From positions 1,240,001 through 1,304,000 of the forward strand of contig OY970285.1 in NCBI GenBank assembly GCA_963716005.1: a DNA stretch of 64,000 nucleotides. The letters are read 5' to 3'. The notes under the pieces are model-generated. The model was not told the DNA's origin. It saw only the letters and a program-made list of their open reading frames with translations, and did no database searches. Within the stretch, counting starts at the first letter, position 1. The number at the start of each line of letters is the position of its first letter. Below, one piece after another: positions 34,263 to 42,183 of the stretch. A program made the translations under genes and the position numbers. Origin of the DNA: CAVRUF01 sp963716005 (GTDB lineage Bacteria > Actinomycetota > Thermoleophilia > Gaiellales > Gaiellaceae).

Positions 34263-35420
34263 TCAATATATCGATGAACGTCGATATGTCAACTCAGACG
34301 AGGAGTACGGAGGCGGCCCGAACGGGGTCGCCTCGGCCGGCACCGGCGGGCGCCGCGTCAGGATCGTCCGCGTGGCGAATGCGAGCACGCCGACCGTGCA
34401 CGCGGCGCCGAAGAGCAACAGGTCGCCACCCGGCAGGCGGGTGACCAGTTCCATCGACGCTCCCACCGCGGCCGCGCAGGGAATCGTCATGACCCAGGCG
34501 AGGAGGATGTTCCCGGCGACGCCCCAGCGCACGGCGTTCAGCCGCCTCGTCGCCCCCGCCCCGAGCACCGAGCCCGACACCGTGTGCGTCGTCGAGACCG
34601 GGAAGCCGTAGTGCGCGGTGACCCAGAGGATCGACGCGGTCGAGGTCTGCGCGGCGAACCCGCGCGGCGGGTCGAGCTTCGCGATCCGCGTGCCGAGCGT
34701 GCGGATGATCCGCCAGCCGCCCACGTAGGTCCCGATCCCCATCGCGAGCGCGGCGCTGACGATCACCCACATCGGCGGGCGATCGAAGTCGGGGTCGAGA
34801 TGGCCGGTGGAGACGAGCGCGAGCGCGATGATCCCCATCGTCTTCTGCGCGTCGTTCGTCCCGTGCGTGAACGCGACGAACCCGCCCGAGACGAGCTGAA
34901 GCCGGCGGAAGACGCGGTTGACGATCCCGGGCGAGCGCCTGCGCACGATCCAGAGGACCGCGATCATCAGCGCCGCCGCGGTGACCAGCCCAAGGATCGG
35001 CGCGAGGAGCGACGGGATCAGAACGTTGTCGAGAATCCCCTGCCACTGAATCGCGTCCAGGCCCGATGCGGCGATGGCGGCCCCGACCACGCCGCCGATG
35101 AGCGCGTGACTCGAGCTCGACGGCAGTCCCAGGTACCAGGTGAAGAGGTTCCAGAAGATCGCGCCGACGAGGCCGCCGAGGATGACGCTCGGCGTGACCG
35201 CATCCGCGTTCACGATCCCAGAGGCGATCGTGGCCGCGACCGCGAACGAGACGAAGGCGCCGGCGACGTTCAGGACGGCGGCCGAGAGCACCGCGGCCCG
35301 CGGCGACATGCGCGCGCGGTCGACACGCTCGTGGCGATCGAGTTCGCGGTGTCGTGAAAGCCGTTGGTGAAGTCGAAGAAGAGCGCGGTCGCGACGACGG
35401 CTGACGAGCGTCCAGTCCAT
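34263..35420 (-). CDS. pit: PiT-family inorganic phosphate transporter (two compensating frameshifts)
   Basis: About 385 residues and about ten membrane spans. The two PiT half-site motifs are present: DFTNGFHDTANSIATSV (readable in the frame between about 35402 and 35312) and AFTHGTNDAQKTMGIIAL. Start MDWTLV at 35420 is in the downstream frame. The N-terminal 35 residues require one frame change near 35402 and another at a CGCGCGCG run near 35312. Low-affinity, cation-coupled phosphate (and arsenate) uptake. The 3' end runs up to and overlaps the ArsR operator. The upstream DUF47 gene is 9 nt away. Confidence 0.88.
   Translation of the reverse strand: MDWTLVSRRRDRALLRLHQRLSRHRELDRHERVDRARMSPRAAVLSAAVLNVAGAFVSFAVAATIASGIVNADAVTPSVILGGLVGAIFWNLFTWYLGLPSSSSHALIGGVVGAAIAASGLDAIQWQGILDNVLIPSLLAPILGLVTAAALMIAVLWIVRRRSPGIVNRVFRRLQLVSGGFVAFTHGTNDAQKTMGIIALALVSTGHLDPDFDRPPMWVIVSAALAMGIGTYVGGWRIIRTLGTRIAKLDPPRGFAAQTSTASILWVTAHYGFPVSTTHTVSGSVLGAGATRRLNAVRWGVAGNILLAWVMTIPCAAAVGASMELVTRLPGGDLLLFGAACTVGVLAFATRTILTRRPPVPAEATPFGPPPYSSSELTYRRSSIY
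34268..34287 (-). promoter_or_regulatory. ArsR-type operator
   Basis: Perfect inverted repeat ATATCGA-n6-TCGATAT, 8 nt upstream of the arsR start. It is strikingly AT-rich for this genome and of the size used by ArsR/SmtB dimers. Confidence 0.75.
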
Positions 35421-35429
35421 GGGACGGAG

Positions 35430-36055
35430 CTAGGCGTTCTTCACGACGATGTTGCCGATCACGTTCGCGGCCCGCTCGCACGCGTCGATCGCGTCCTCGA
35501 GCGACTCGAAGATGTCCTTCCAGCGGATGACGACGAGCGGATCGATGCGCGGATCGCGGAAGAGGTCGGCGATCGCCTCGCGGACGATGCGGTCGCCCTC
35601 GTCCTCGAGCGTCTTCAGCGCGATCAGCTCGGCCTCGACCGTCTTCACGTCGCGCAGGCCCTTGAGCGGCGACCTTGTTGAGCCGATCCGCCGCGCCCAC
35701 GAGGATCTATGCACTGCTCGAGCGCCTGCCTCGTCGCCTGCTCCACGCCGTACAGCTCGAGTAGGTCGCAGGCCTCGTCGATGATGTCGACCACGTCGTC
35801 GAGCGCCTGCGCGAGCTCGTAGATGTCCTCGCGGTCGAACGGCGTCACGAACTGCGTGTTGAGGAGCTGGATGATCTCGCGCGTCGCGTCGTCGCCCTTG
35901 TGCTCGATCGCCTTGATGTCGGCCTGGCTCACCGAGGAGTTCGGGTACTCGCGAAACCGCGTCTCAGCCTTGCGGGCGGCCTCGAGCGCATTGGCTCCCG
36001 CCTGCTCGAACAGGACGTAGAACTCGGACATCCGAGGGACGAGCTTCAGACGCAC
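35430..36055 (-). CDS. DUF47 (PhoU-like) PiT accessory protein (two frameshifts)
   Basis: About 208 residues. The N-terminal part (MSEFYVLFEQAGANALEAA...TPFDREDIYELAQALDDVVDIIDE) and the C-terminal part (KGLRDVKTVEAELIALKTLEDEGDRIVREAIADLF...) belong to the PhoU-like DUF47 family that is normally paired with pit. The central region (ILVGAADRLNKV) lies in a third frame, so the frame changes near 35715 and near 35670. GTG start at 36055. It is thought to regulate or assist the adjacent transporter. Confidence 0.85.
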
Positions 36056-36089
36056 CGGCGGGATCGTACCGGGCTTGTAGGCTCAGGCC

Positions 36090-36546
36090 ATGACCAACGC
36101 GACGCTCCACACCAATCACGGGCCGATCCAGGTCGAGCTCTACGACGACGACGCGCCCGTCACCGTCCAGAACTTCCTGAAGCTCGCCGGCGACGGCTTC
36201 TACGACGGCGTCACGTTCCACCGCGTGATTCCGGACTTCATGATCCAGGGCGGCGACCCGACCGGCACCGGCTCGGGCGGCCCCGGCTACCAGTTCGAGG
36301 ACGAGGAGAACGACGCACCGGATCGAGCGCGGCGCCCTCGCGATGGCGAACGCGGGCCCGAACACGAACGGCTCCCAGTTCTTCGTCGTCGTCGCCGACG
36401 CGTGCCCGTGGCTCGACGGCAAGCACACAGTCTTCGGCCGCGTCACCGAGGGCCTCGACGTCGTGGACACGATTGCCGAGCTCGACCGCGACCACTCCGA
36501 CAAGCCGCTCGAAGCCGTCGTGATCGAGCGCGTCGAGCTGGCCTAG
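36090..36546 (+). CDS. Cyclophilin-type peptidyl-prolyl isomerase (frameshift near 36313)
   Basis: About 151 residues, the short cytosolic bacterial cyclophilin. GPIQVELYDDDAPVTVQNF, YDGVTFHRVIPDFMIQGGDPTGTG (catalytic FHRVI) and, after a one-base frame change near 36313, ALAMANAGPNTNGSQFFV and LDGKHTVFGRV. Catalyses cis/trans isomerisation of prolyl bonds. It diverges from the DUF47 gene with 34 nt between. Confidence 0.9.
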
Positions 36547-36585
36547 CCGAACACACGCGCGGCTTCCGCGTGCCCCCCTGAAACG

Positions 36586-36705
36586 AAAAGTCGCTCTTTG
36601 GAACATTCGGTCCCGACCCCACTTGCGCTTTCCGGCCGGGTCCGCAAGTATCCCCTTCGTCAAGTCCTGGTGGCCCTCGGGCCAGCAGGACTTGGCATTT
36701 AAGGG
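36586..36705. repeat. Hairpin-rich repeat unit A
   Basis: First copy of a 115-nt unit (core 36591-36705) that matches copy B at 104 of 115 positions without gaps. It can fold into three hairpins: GGAAC / GTCCC (36600-36614, imperfect), ACTTGCG / CGCAAGT (36621-36649) and AAGTCCTG...CAGGACTT (36662-36693) with an inner TGGCC-CTCG-GGCCA. It begins after an A-rich run and ends in ATTTAAGGG. No convincing coding frame. A structured RNA or dispersed repeat is likely. Confidence 0.75.
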
Positions 36706-36778
36706 GACGTCCTGCTTGGAGATTCGGCGGCCGCCCCCAAGGTGCGCGAGCGGCCCGAAGACCTCGGCGCTCTCAAGG

Positions 36779-36899
36779 AAAAATCGCTCTTTGGAACATT
36801 TCGTTCCGAACCCACTTGCGCTTTCGGGCCAGGTCCGCAAGTATCCCCTCCGTCAAGTCCTGTAGGCCTTCGGGCCCGCAGGACTTGGCATTTAAGGGT
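36779..36899. repeat. Hairpin-rich repeat unit B
   Basis: Second copy (core 36784-36898), same strand, 193 nt downstream of copy A. The first hairpin is perfect here (GGAAC-ATTTC-GTTCC, 36793-36807). The second stem is unchanged (36814-36842). The third (36855-36886) has the ultrastable C-TTCG-G tetraloop. All three stems keep their length and spacing while the loops vary. A 73-nt non-repeated spacer separates the two units. This pair fills the 357-nt gap between the cyclophilin and the acetyltransferase gene. Confidence 0.75.
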
Positions 36900-36903
36900 T
36901 GGT

Positions 36904-37371
36904 TCAGCGGAGCTCGTACAGGCGGTCTTCGATCTCGCCGCCCCGCACGTCGTCGTACACGCGCTCCGAGCCGACCAGCGTGAAACCGCTCTTCTCGAGA
37001 ATGCGCACCGAGCCGTGGTTGTCCCCGGCGACCTTCGCGTGCATCGGCCGCTTTGCATCCACCTCAAGGAACGCCGCCACCGCCGCCGTGGCGATCCCTT
37101 TGCCCCAATGGGCGCGCGAGATCCAGTAGCCGAGCTCGCGCAGGCCATCGCGCTCGAAGCTCAGGACGTTGCCGGCCACCTCGCCGTCGAAGAGGATCGT
37201 GCGGATGGTGGACGTGGGATCGGCGAGGATCCTCGCCCAGTGCACCTCGAAGGCCTCGCGATCGCGCGAGGCGACCGCGGCGAGGCGGCTTGCGGCCTCG
37301 TCCGCCTGGTTCTCGAAGAAGACCGGCAGGTCGGACTCTTGGACTTCGCGGAGCTGAACCACGGTCGCCAT
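36904..37371 (-). CDS. GNAT-family N-acetyltransferase (RimJ-like)
   Basis: 155 residues, MATVVQLREVQESDLPVFF at the start. Acetyl-CoA site LGYWISRAHWGKGIATAAV and the terminal MHAKVAGDNHGSVRILEKSGF typical of RimJ/RimL-type acetyltransferases. ATG 37371 chosen; the longer frame adds unrelated sequence. Substrate unknown (ribosomal protein N-termini or small amines in relatives). It ends just before repeat unit B. Confidence 0.88.
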   Translation of the reverse strand: MATVVQLREVQESDLPVFFENQADEAASRLAAVASRDREAFEVHWARILADPTSTIRTILFDGEVAGNVLSFERDGLRELGYWISRAHWGKGIATAAVAAFLEVDAKRPMHAKVAGDNHGSVRILEKSGFTLVGSERVYDDVRGGEIEDRLYELR

Positions 37372-37409
37372 GCTACGCCGCGGCGACCGCGGTTCCCGCC
37401 CCGCCGCGC

Positions 37410-37550
37410 TTAAACGGTCCTGCGCCCACTCGCTACGGAGATCAGTGCCAGGATCGCCGCAACGACGAGGATCAGGAAGAGCAGCTTGCTGACGGCCATC
37501 CCGCCGGCGATGGCGAGAATGACGAGAAGCAAGACCAAGAGCCAGAGCAT
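37410..37550 (-). CDS. Small hydrophobic membrane peptide (46 aa)
   Basis: Begins MLWLLVLLLVILAIAGG, has two hydrophobic segments separated by VSKLLF and ends SGRRTV. A clear AAAGGAACGAAA ribosome site precedes the ATG, and TAA ends it. Family not recognised, but the make-up resembles short stress-associated membrane peptides and the 24-residue peptide encoded at 42101. Confidence 0.65.
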   Translation of the reverse strand: MLWLLVLLLVILAIAGGMAVSKLLFLILVVAAILALISVASGRRTV

Positions 37551-37774
37551 TTTCGTTCCTTTCGGTAGGGACGATGCTCTGAGATGCCCGTCCCGCCGAT
37601 CTCAAAACCTAGAGATCTGCTTACAAGCGCGAGGGCCTTTCGTCCGGCGGGCCGGGCTCAGTTCTTGAGATCCGCCCTTACCGCCACGACTCGGAAGCCG
37701 AAGGTGCCTCTCGCGCCCGGACGCCGCGACCTGACCTCGAACGAGTGGGATTCCGCCTCCGGACGAAGAGCCCG

Positions 37775-37840
37775 CCGAGATCGCCGTACTCGCGCGGCCC
37801 GGAAGGAATCATCATCGAGCTGGCGGAGCAGATCGGCTAA
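37775..37840 (+). pseudogene. 3' remnant of a VOC-family gene
   Basis: The frame ending at TAA 37838-37840 reads SPYSRGPEGIIIELAEQIG. This matches the C-terminus of the intact VOC gene at 41024-41461 (CYVRGPEGILIGLAEQIG). Nothing upstream in frame continues the homology. It is probably a decayed copy or the scar of a recombination event. The rest of 37551-37844 shows nothing else I can support. Confidence 0.6.
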
Positions 37841-37844
37841 CTAC

Positions 37845-38333
37845 TTAGAGGCGCTTCGTGTACCGGTGACAGGGCACCGCGATCGTCCCGTCTCCGATAG
37901 CGGCCATGTATTCGAACGGCCCTTCATCGGCCCAGCCCATGCGCTCGTAGAACCGCCGTGCCCGGGGGTTCCCGCCGACGACTGCGAGCCAGGCCTTCGC
38001 GTGGCCGTTGGCGCGGGCCTGCCGCTCGGCCTCGGCTATCAGCGCATCTGCGACACCCGCACCGCGATGCGCGCGGGAGACGTAGACCTGCTCCACCTCG
38101 TCGTCGACGACCATGACGAAACCCGCGACCACACCGTCGACCGCCGCAACCGTCGTATCGCCGACGCGTTCGCCCGCCCGGGTCCGGAACGACTCGTCAG
38201 GCCTCGCGGCAACAAGCGCCTCCGGGACATGCCCGTCATGCGCGTCGTGCCAGCCAAGCCGCCAGATCTCGGCCACCGCGTCTACCTCTCCGGCGGACGC
38301 CTTGCGGAGGATGAGGTCGCCGTCCGAGCCCAC
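37845..38333 (-). CDS. GNAT-family N-acetyltransferase
   Basis: 162 residues from GTG 38333 (TTG 38357 is also possible). LRKASAGEVDAVAEIWRLGW, then the acetyl-CoA loop VYVSRAHRGAGVADALIAEAE and NPRARRFYERMGW are the canonical GNAT A and B motifs. Substrate unknown. Confidence 0.87.
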   Translation of the reverse strand: MGSDGDLILRKASAGEVDAVAEIWRLGWHDAHDGHVPEALVAARPDESFRTRAGERVGDTTVAAVDGVVAGFVMVVDDEVEQVYVSRAHRGAGVADALIAEAERQARANGHAKAWLAVVGGNPRARRFYERMGWADEGPFEYMAAIGDGTIAVPCHRYTKRL

Positions 38334-38436
38334 ACCCGCAGTGTCGCACGAGCCCAAAAGTGGTGAGCCTGCGTTCGACAGGGAGCCAAAGTGGGTGCGG
38401 ACTGGTCACCGCCTAGCACACCAACGCGCTGTCCGA

Positions 38437-38491
38437 GTGGACACGGCCGGGGAAGCCATCTAGCCGCCGGCGCCGTCGCGTTCTAGCGTTC
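38437..38491 (+). repeat. 55-bp inverted repeat, left copy
   Basis: GTGGACACGGCCGGGGAAGC...GCGTTCTAGCGTTC. The reverse complement occurs at 41581-41635 with 49 of 55 identical bases. A shorter third copy of the outer part (GTGGACACGGCCGGCGA) is at 44584. The pair is oriented like terminal inverted repeats of a 3.2-kb segment. The 38358-38570 interval holds nothing else recognisable. Confidence 0.65.
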
Positions 38492-38570
38492 TACTGGCGG
38501 GCCAGGCGTCAGCGGCCCAGGCGTTCGGGTCGCCCACGGCCCCGGATAACCCGTGCCGCGTCTCCGGTTA

Positions 38571-39054
38571 TCACCAGAGGTTCTTCGTGTTCGCGTCGAT
38601 GCGCCGGTAGGTCGGTCTGCATCGGGTGCCAGTCGTACCCGTCTCGGCTGTCGTACCGGGCGTGCCCGTACCCCTGCCGGATCAATCGCACGCCCGCGTC
38701 GCGACGGCTCACCCGAACGTACCGGAGCATCCGGCCGTAGCGATCGGCGTCGTCGGTCGACGAGGGGTTGACCAGCCAGACCCGGCCGCCATCCGGGATG
38801 AAGTTGTCGAGACTTCGCTTCGCCTTGGCGTAGTACCGCTTCCCACGCTCCGGCGTGTCGTACCCGATCAGCCGAACATATCGACCGCTCTTTAGCCGAA
38901 CCGTGTCCCCGTCCACGACGTAGTCCACGTAGGCCACTCGCTTCGACGTGCTGGCACTCGCCTCCCCGGCGACGACCGTGCCCCCGACGAGGCCGGTCAA
39001 CGCAATCGCGACGCCTACGACGACGAGATAGAACCGCGGGTTACCCCGTTGCAT
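38571..39054 (-). CDS. Secreted thermonuclease-like (SNase) protein (frameshift near 38610)
   Basis: About 160 residues. N-terminal signal/anchor (FYLVVVGVAIALTGLVGGTVVAG), then the SNase OB-fold: VVDGDTVRLKSGRYVRLIGYDTPERG, with metal-site Asp and catalytic Arg, AKRSLDNFI and DRYGRMLRYVRV. Near 38610 one extra C shifts the frame. Corrected, the protein ends YRRIDANTKNLW-stop at 38571, the usual micrococcal-nuclease-like ending. Probably an extracellular nuclease. It lies inside the inverted-repeat-bounded segment. Confidence 0.8.
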
Positions 39055-39069
39055 CAACGTATCGCCTAT

Positions 39070-39375
39070 TCAGCGTGCGCCCGGCTGGGTTTGGCTGCCG
39101 GCGGGTTCAGCATGATCAGTTGTCCCCGGCGACAGGCGTATGCCGGCGTCGCCGCTCCGCATCGAGGTCGCGAAGTTGGCGCCTTGCTGCTGGTACCAAT
39201 GGCCGAACAGCACAACCGCGTCGTGCTTGGTCGCAGCGCCGTCGATGATCGGCTCGCTGCCGCGCTCGAGGTTCCAGACCGGCGGCCAGAGATCAGGCAG
39301 GCGGTACAGGCGGTACTCACCTCCCTCGGTTTCGTAGTCGCCCGGCGCGACGAAGTCGAAGCTCGGAACGCTCAT
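39070..39375 (-). CDS. Hypothetical protein (101 aa)
   Basis: MSVPSFDFVAPGDYETEGGEYRLYRLPDLWPP..., rich in aromatic residues in the first 70 positions, then a low-complexity tail. No family recognised. It is co-directional with and just upstream of the nuclease (15 nt). Composition looks protein-like, but there is no independent support. Confidence 0.4.
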   Translation of the reverse strand: MSVPSFDFVAPGDYETEGGEYRLYRLPDLWPPVWNLERGSEPIIDGAATKHDAVVLFGHWYQQQGANFATSMRSGDAGIRLSPGTTDHAEPAGSQTQPGAR

Positions 39376-39711
39376 GGCTGAACTGCAGCAGGTCGCTGCT
39401 CTTCTCGTTCGTGGTGGACGGTCGTCATTCACTGGCCATCGGCCTCGATGACTCGCGGCGTGATGAAGGCGCGATGAAAATCGTGTAAGCGGAGCGTCAG
39501 CGCCTTCGAGCGGAGCGCGGCCAGCGGCACGAGACGCCGGCGCCCGCCGGCGCCGGTCAGGGAAGCGAGAGTGGGCGGTACTGAGTTCGTCCGGCGGTCG
39601 AATCAGATCTTGTGTGGTTCGCGCAGGTGCAAGGACGCGCGCTACCGGCGTTTGCACCCGGAGGCTTACCGGGCGAAGCGGCAGCGGAAGGATGCTCGGC
39701 GCTCGGCGCGG
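39376..39711. other. Gene-free interval with possible zinc-finger gene remnant and tRNA-like 18-mer
   Basis: No intact gene. A short plus-strand frame ending at 39732 reads CGSRRCKDARYRRLHPEAYRAKR..., reminiscent of the basic C-terminal knuckle of small zinc-binding proteins, and may be a remnant. At 39572-39589 the sequence TGGGCGGTACTGAGTTCG matches the 3' end of tRNA-Val (50790-50807) at 16 of 18 bases in the same orientation. Confidence 0.3.
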
Positions 39712-40557
39712 CTACTGCGTCGTGCCTCCTGAAACGGTGGCCGGTGTCTTTGCGTGCTCGATCGCCCAGTCGAGGGCGTAGTCGGCGATCTCCTCCCAGC
39801 CGGTCTGCGCGGGCATGAGGTGCGCGCGGCCCTCGTACTCGACGACCTCGGTGATCGTGCCCTCCGCCTTGTAGTGCTTCGCGTTCGAGCGTTGGATCGA
39901 AGGCGGCATGAGGTGATCCTCGCTGCCAGAGATGAAGAGCAGCGGCGCCCGGTTGGGGTTCTTGTAGTCCACGTGCGTGTCGTCGGGCCCCGGATGGATG
40001 TTCGCGAGCGCACTGGCCCAGAAGACGCGGCCCGACGCGGGGATGTGGTAGCGCTCGTAGAGCCTGCGCGCCTCCTCCTCGCTGAACGTGTTCGTGAACA
40101 CGTAGCGCCATTGATCGAAAGTGAACCCGACGGCCTTGTGCCGGTTGGCGGGGTTTTTGAGGACGGGGAAGCTCGACTTGATCTGTGACAGCGGCACGCG
40201 CTTGACGCCCTCGGTCGGCGCCGAGTTGATCGCGACGCCGGCGGCGCCGTAGCCGTGATCCATCAGCACCTGCGTGAAGACGCCACCGGCCGAATGACCC
40301 ATCAGGATCGGCGCCGGCTCGATCTGCGAGACGACAGACTCCAGATGCTCGACGACCGCCGGCACCGTGAGCTCCTCGATGGGCGTCGGGTCCGCATTCA
40401 GCGCCTCGACCTCGACCTCGAAGCCGGGGTATGCCGGAGTCAGGACTCGGTAGCCGCGGCTCTCGTAGCGAGCCTTCCAGTCCTCCCAGCTTCGCGGCGT
40501 CACCCAGAAGCCGTGGATCAGAACAATCGTGTCGGGGGTGGTCGCGTCAGTGCTCAT
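39712..40557 (-). CDS. Alpha/beta hydrolase
   Basis: 281 residues. Oxyanion-side HGFWVTPRSWEDW, nucleophile elbow GHSAGG (Ser), acid in FISGSEDHLMPPS and catalytic His in EYEGRAHLMPAQ: a complete triad. No signal peptide. Probably an esterase or related hydrolase; the substrate is not apparent. Confidence 0.9.
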   Translation of the reverse strand: MSTDATTPDTIVLIHGFWVTPRSWEDWKARYESRGYRVLTPAYPGFEVEVEALNADPTPIEELTVPAVVEHLESVVSQIEPAPILMGHSAGGVFTQVLMDHGYGAAGVAINSAPTEGVKRVPLSQIKSSFPVLKNPANRHKAVGFTFDQWRYVFTNTFSEEEARRLYERYHIPASGRVFWASALANIHPGPDDTHVDYKNPNRAPLLFISGSEDHLMPPSIQRSNAKHYKAEGTITEVVEYEGRAHLMPAQTGWEEIADYALDWAIEHAKTPATVSGGTTQ

Positions 40558-41023
40558 GCGTCGTCCTTTCCACTCGAGAAGCCAACGAGTTCAGAAACGT
40601 CAGCCGCTGAGTCGAGGAATGCGGAGCAGGTCGTTGCCGGGCTGCTCCTTGTGTGTCGGCGATGCCGTGCGGCCTCGAGGATCAGGGCAGCCGTCGCGGA
40701 CGGTCGAGATCCCGGGTGCGTCACAACCACAGAGGCGCTACAGATGGACACCTCGCTGCTCGCCTAACCCTGCGCGAGCCAGGGTACATCAGCTGCCGCC
40801 GCGGGCGTTGTGACCGTTTGGAGAACGCGGTTACTGCTCGCGTCGTCCAAAAGCGGCCCATACGCCGCCGGCGGTGACGGACGACCAGTGTTGCTGCAGG
40901 CTTGATCCTGAAGCCGGTGGACGAGCTCTAGTAGGACTGATACGTGGTGCGATTGTATGACTGGACGTTCCACCTAGGAACTGCGTAGAGCGCCGAGCTC
41001 TCCCGTAGCGAACGTTTAATCCG
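40558..41023. other. Gene-free interval (466 nt)
   Basis: No supported gene. One noticeable element is the 27-mer beginning GAGAACGCGGTTAC at 40821-40847, repeated with about three differences at 41973-41999. Short open frames here lack ribosome sites and protein-like composition. Confidence 0.4.
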
Positions 41024-41461
41024 CTAGCCGATCTGCTCTGCCAGCCCGATCAGGATGCCCTCAGGGCCTCGCACGTAGCAGAGCCGATACATGTCTTCGT
41101 ACTGGACTACCTCGTCGACGAGCTGCGCGCCGTGCTTTCGGAGACGGGCGAGCGTATCGTCGAGGTCGTCCACGGCGAACATGACACGCAGATAGCCCAG
41201 CGCGTTCACCGGGGCGTTTCGGTGATCGGCAACCACGGGCGGCGTGAGAAAGCGCGAGAGTTCGATCTTGCCGTGGCCGTCCGGCATACGCATCATGGCG
41301 ATCTCGACGCGCTGGTCGCGCAGTCCAGTGACGCGCCCTGACCAGTCTCCTTCGATCATCGCTCGACCTTCGAGTTCGAGGCCCAGCTCAGCGAAAAAGG
41401 AGATAGCGGTATCGAGGGATTCCACCACGATCCCGACGTTGTCCATGCGTTGAAGCGTCAC
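41024..41461 (-). CDS. VOC (glyoxalase) superfamily protein
   Basis: 145 residues, two beta-alpha-beta-beta-beta modules: MDNVGIVVESLDTAISFFAELGLELEG and GYLRVMFAVDDLDDTLARLRKHGAQLV, with possible metal ligands in the first strand of each half. Ends CYVRGPEGILIGLAEQIG, the segment that also survives as a remnant at 37775. GTG 41461 has GAGGGGG upstream. Resembles proteins annotated as lactoylglutathione lyase-like; the reaction is unknown. It sits just inside the right inverted repeat. Confidence 0.85.
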   Translation of the reverse strand: MTLQRMDNVGIVVESLDTAISFFAELGLELEGRAMIEGDWSGRVTGLRDQRVEIAMMRMPDGHGKIELSRFLTPPVVADHRNAPVNALGYLRVMFAVDDLDDTLARLRKHGAQLVDEVVQYEDMYRLCYVRGPEGILIGLAEQIG

Positions 41462-41580
41462 GCGGCCCCCTCTTATCGTGTTGTCGCTTGGAGACGCAAA
41501 CCCGACGAGCGTACCGGCTGAGGATCGCGTTCGATCCTCACCTCAGCCCGGGCGCTGACGCCTAATCGACGCCGCCGCTC

Positions 41581-41635
41581 GAACGCTAGAACGCGACGGG
41601 CTCCGCGGCTAAATGGCTTCGCCGGCCGTGTCCAC
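41581..41635 (-). repeat. 55-bp inverted repeat, right copy
   Basis: Reverse complement of the 38437-38491 element (49/55 identical). Outer ends of both copies read GTGGACACGGCCGG inwards, as terminal inverted repeats would. No transposase lies between them. Confidence 0.65.
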
Positions 41636-41686
41636 CCGGATCAGCACGGGCCGACCTCAGTCCTCGGCGACCTAGACTCACCTGGC

Positions 41687-41911
41687 ATGAGGCGGATGCT
41701 GAACTTGCTCAAGCGCACGATCCGCGCTGTTCGGTTCGCTTCGACGGACAAGCGCATTCCACGGTCCCTTCGGTGGCTGGGCGCGCTCGGCGTTGCACCG
41801 ATCCCTGGCCCGTTCGACGAGGCGTTGTTGCTCGTCGTGGCTGTCCCGCTCGCGCTCTTCTATCGAGGCCCGCTGGCGGAGGCGTGGAACCGCGCCGCTA
41901 TCAACGGATGA
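41687..41911 (+). CDS. Small membrane protein (74 aa)
   Basis: MRRMLNLLKRTIRAVRFASTDKRIPRSLRWLGAL followed by one hydrophobic hairpin (IPGPFDEALLLVVAVPLALFY). A basic amphipathic N-terminus plus a membrane segment with PIPGPFDE is seen in small actinobacterial proteins of unknown role. Plausible gene, function unknown. Confidence 0.5.
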   Translation: MRRMLNLLKRTIRAVRFASTDKRIPRSLRWLGALGVAPIPGPFDEALLLVVAVPLALFYRGPLAEAWNRAAING

Positions 41912-42100
41912 GGCCCGCGACGGGGCCGAAGCGATCTGAACGCGATCCTCGAGCCGGGCGGTGCGGCAGCTCGAGAACGCGGTTACGGGCGGCGTCGTCT
42001 ACTGACTCCGCGGCTTGCCGGCGGCCCGCCGCGCATGTTTCACAGAGACGGTCGACTGGAGAGTAAGAGTCGCGACCTACTCCGCTAACGAAAGGTTGAC

Positions 42101-42175
42101 ATGCCGACCTGGCTCTTCATAGTCATCATCGTTCTGATCGTGCTGGCCGTCCTTGGCTTCTTTGGCCGCAGGTAG
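42101..42175 (+). CDS. Tiny membrane peptide (24 aa)
   Basis: MPTWLFIVIIVLIVLAVLGFFGRR, one membrane span with a positive end, preceded by AACGAAAGG 5 nt before the ATG. Similar in style to the 46-residue peptide at 37410. It lies 8 nt before another small membrane protein gene. Confidence 0.5.
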   Translation: MPTWLFIVIIVLIVLAVLGFFGRR

Positions 42176-42183
42176 GCCGGGCG

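Noticed and set aside
36238..36840. Minus-strand frame across the hairpin repeats and cyclophilin end
   Set aside because: It crosses the conserved cyclophilin code and both repeat units; the repeated protein pieces come only from the DNA repeat.
36586..36899. CRISPR array
   Set aside because: Only two long structured units with a 73-nt spacer and no cas gene.
36742..37413. Plus-strand frame opposite the acetyltransferase
   Set aside because: Antisense to a clear GNAT gene, with no ribosome site.
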